Part shown: in pieces, positions 60,302-60,402 of the stretch
Layout: each line of letters opens with the position of its first letter
Numbering within the stretch: position 1 is the first letter of the stretch
From: an uncultured Pelagibacteraceae bacterium
Lineage (GTDB): Bacteria > Pseudomonadota > Alphaproteobacteria > Pelagibacterales > Pelagibacteraceae
Assembly: GCA_902573705.1 (NCBI GenBank)
Contig: CACGKR010000002.1
Coordinates: forward strand, 1-60,402
Direction of reading: 5' to 3'
Length of the DNA stretch: 60,402 bases
The notes under the pieces: model-generated
The model's input: only the letters and a program-made list of their open reading frames with translations
The model's database searches: none
What the model was told of the DNA's origin: nothing
Position numbers and translations under genes: made by a program

Positions 60302-60402
60302 ATGGAAAATCTACAACAAAATGTTAAAGAACAAAAATTAAAATTAGACTTTAGAGATAGTAAATATGCAACTGGTAGAAGAAAAACTTCTATTGCAAAG
60401 GT
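60302..60402 (+). CDS. rpsI: 30S ribosomal protein S9, N-terminal part (truncated by window edge)
   Basis: MENLQQNVKEQKLKLDFRDSKYATGRRKTSIAKV..; follows rplM. Confidence 0.88.
   Translation, partial: MENLQQNVKEQKLKLDFRDSKYATGRRKTSIAK

Noticed and set aside
1-60402. CRISPR array, prophage, transposon or rRNA operon
   Set aside because: No regularly spaced repeats, integrase/transposase ORFs or rRNA sequence seen; gene order is housekeeping throughout.

Overview
The window is AT-rich and densely packed. It looks like a streamlined SAR11/Pelagibacterales-type alphaproteobacterial genome; that assignment rests on gene content, gene order and protein style, with no search run. From left to right it contains: the end of the ribosomal spc/alpha operon (rplO-secY-adk-rpsM-rpsK-rpoA-rplQ); rluA-family, lipB, mgtE, panC, galU, ugd, ridA and topA; plsY-pyrC-pyrB-ruvX; gatCAB; an O-methyltransferase, trhO, a MATE transporter and an SNase-like nuclease; an amino-acid ABC permease and binding protein downstream of a heterotetrameric sarcosine oxidase operon (soxBDAG); tRNA-Ser(GCU); a lytic transglycosylase; dapA-smpB-folK-rel-pyrE-pdxJ-acpS-lepB-rnc-recO; hemB; rpiB-glyA-nrdR-ribD-ribE-ribBA-ribH-nusB-thiL; hppA; bamE; a CBP3-like chaperone; rpmF-plsX-ihfA-merR-rpmG; a chorismate mutase; a broken cox15/ctaA; a four-gene PLP sulfhydrylase/hydrolase/methyltransferase-like locus; and rplM-rpsI at the right edge. 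I saw no rRNA, CRISPR array, prophage or transposon. The main points for follow-up are: three genes with disrupted frames (soxB at a G8 tract, rplM at an A9 tract, cox15 with an apparent internal deletion); a Rel/SpoT protein missing its middle regulatory region; a degenerate GTP cyclohydrolase domain in RibBA; an ABC permease with a lipobox-like N-terminus; an 11-bp perfect hairpin inside cox15; and the metY-like locus with an uncharacterised methyltransferase-like protein. No clearly new defence or mobile system is visible. The metY-like locus is the best candidate for undescribed biology.
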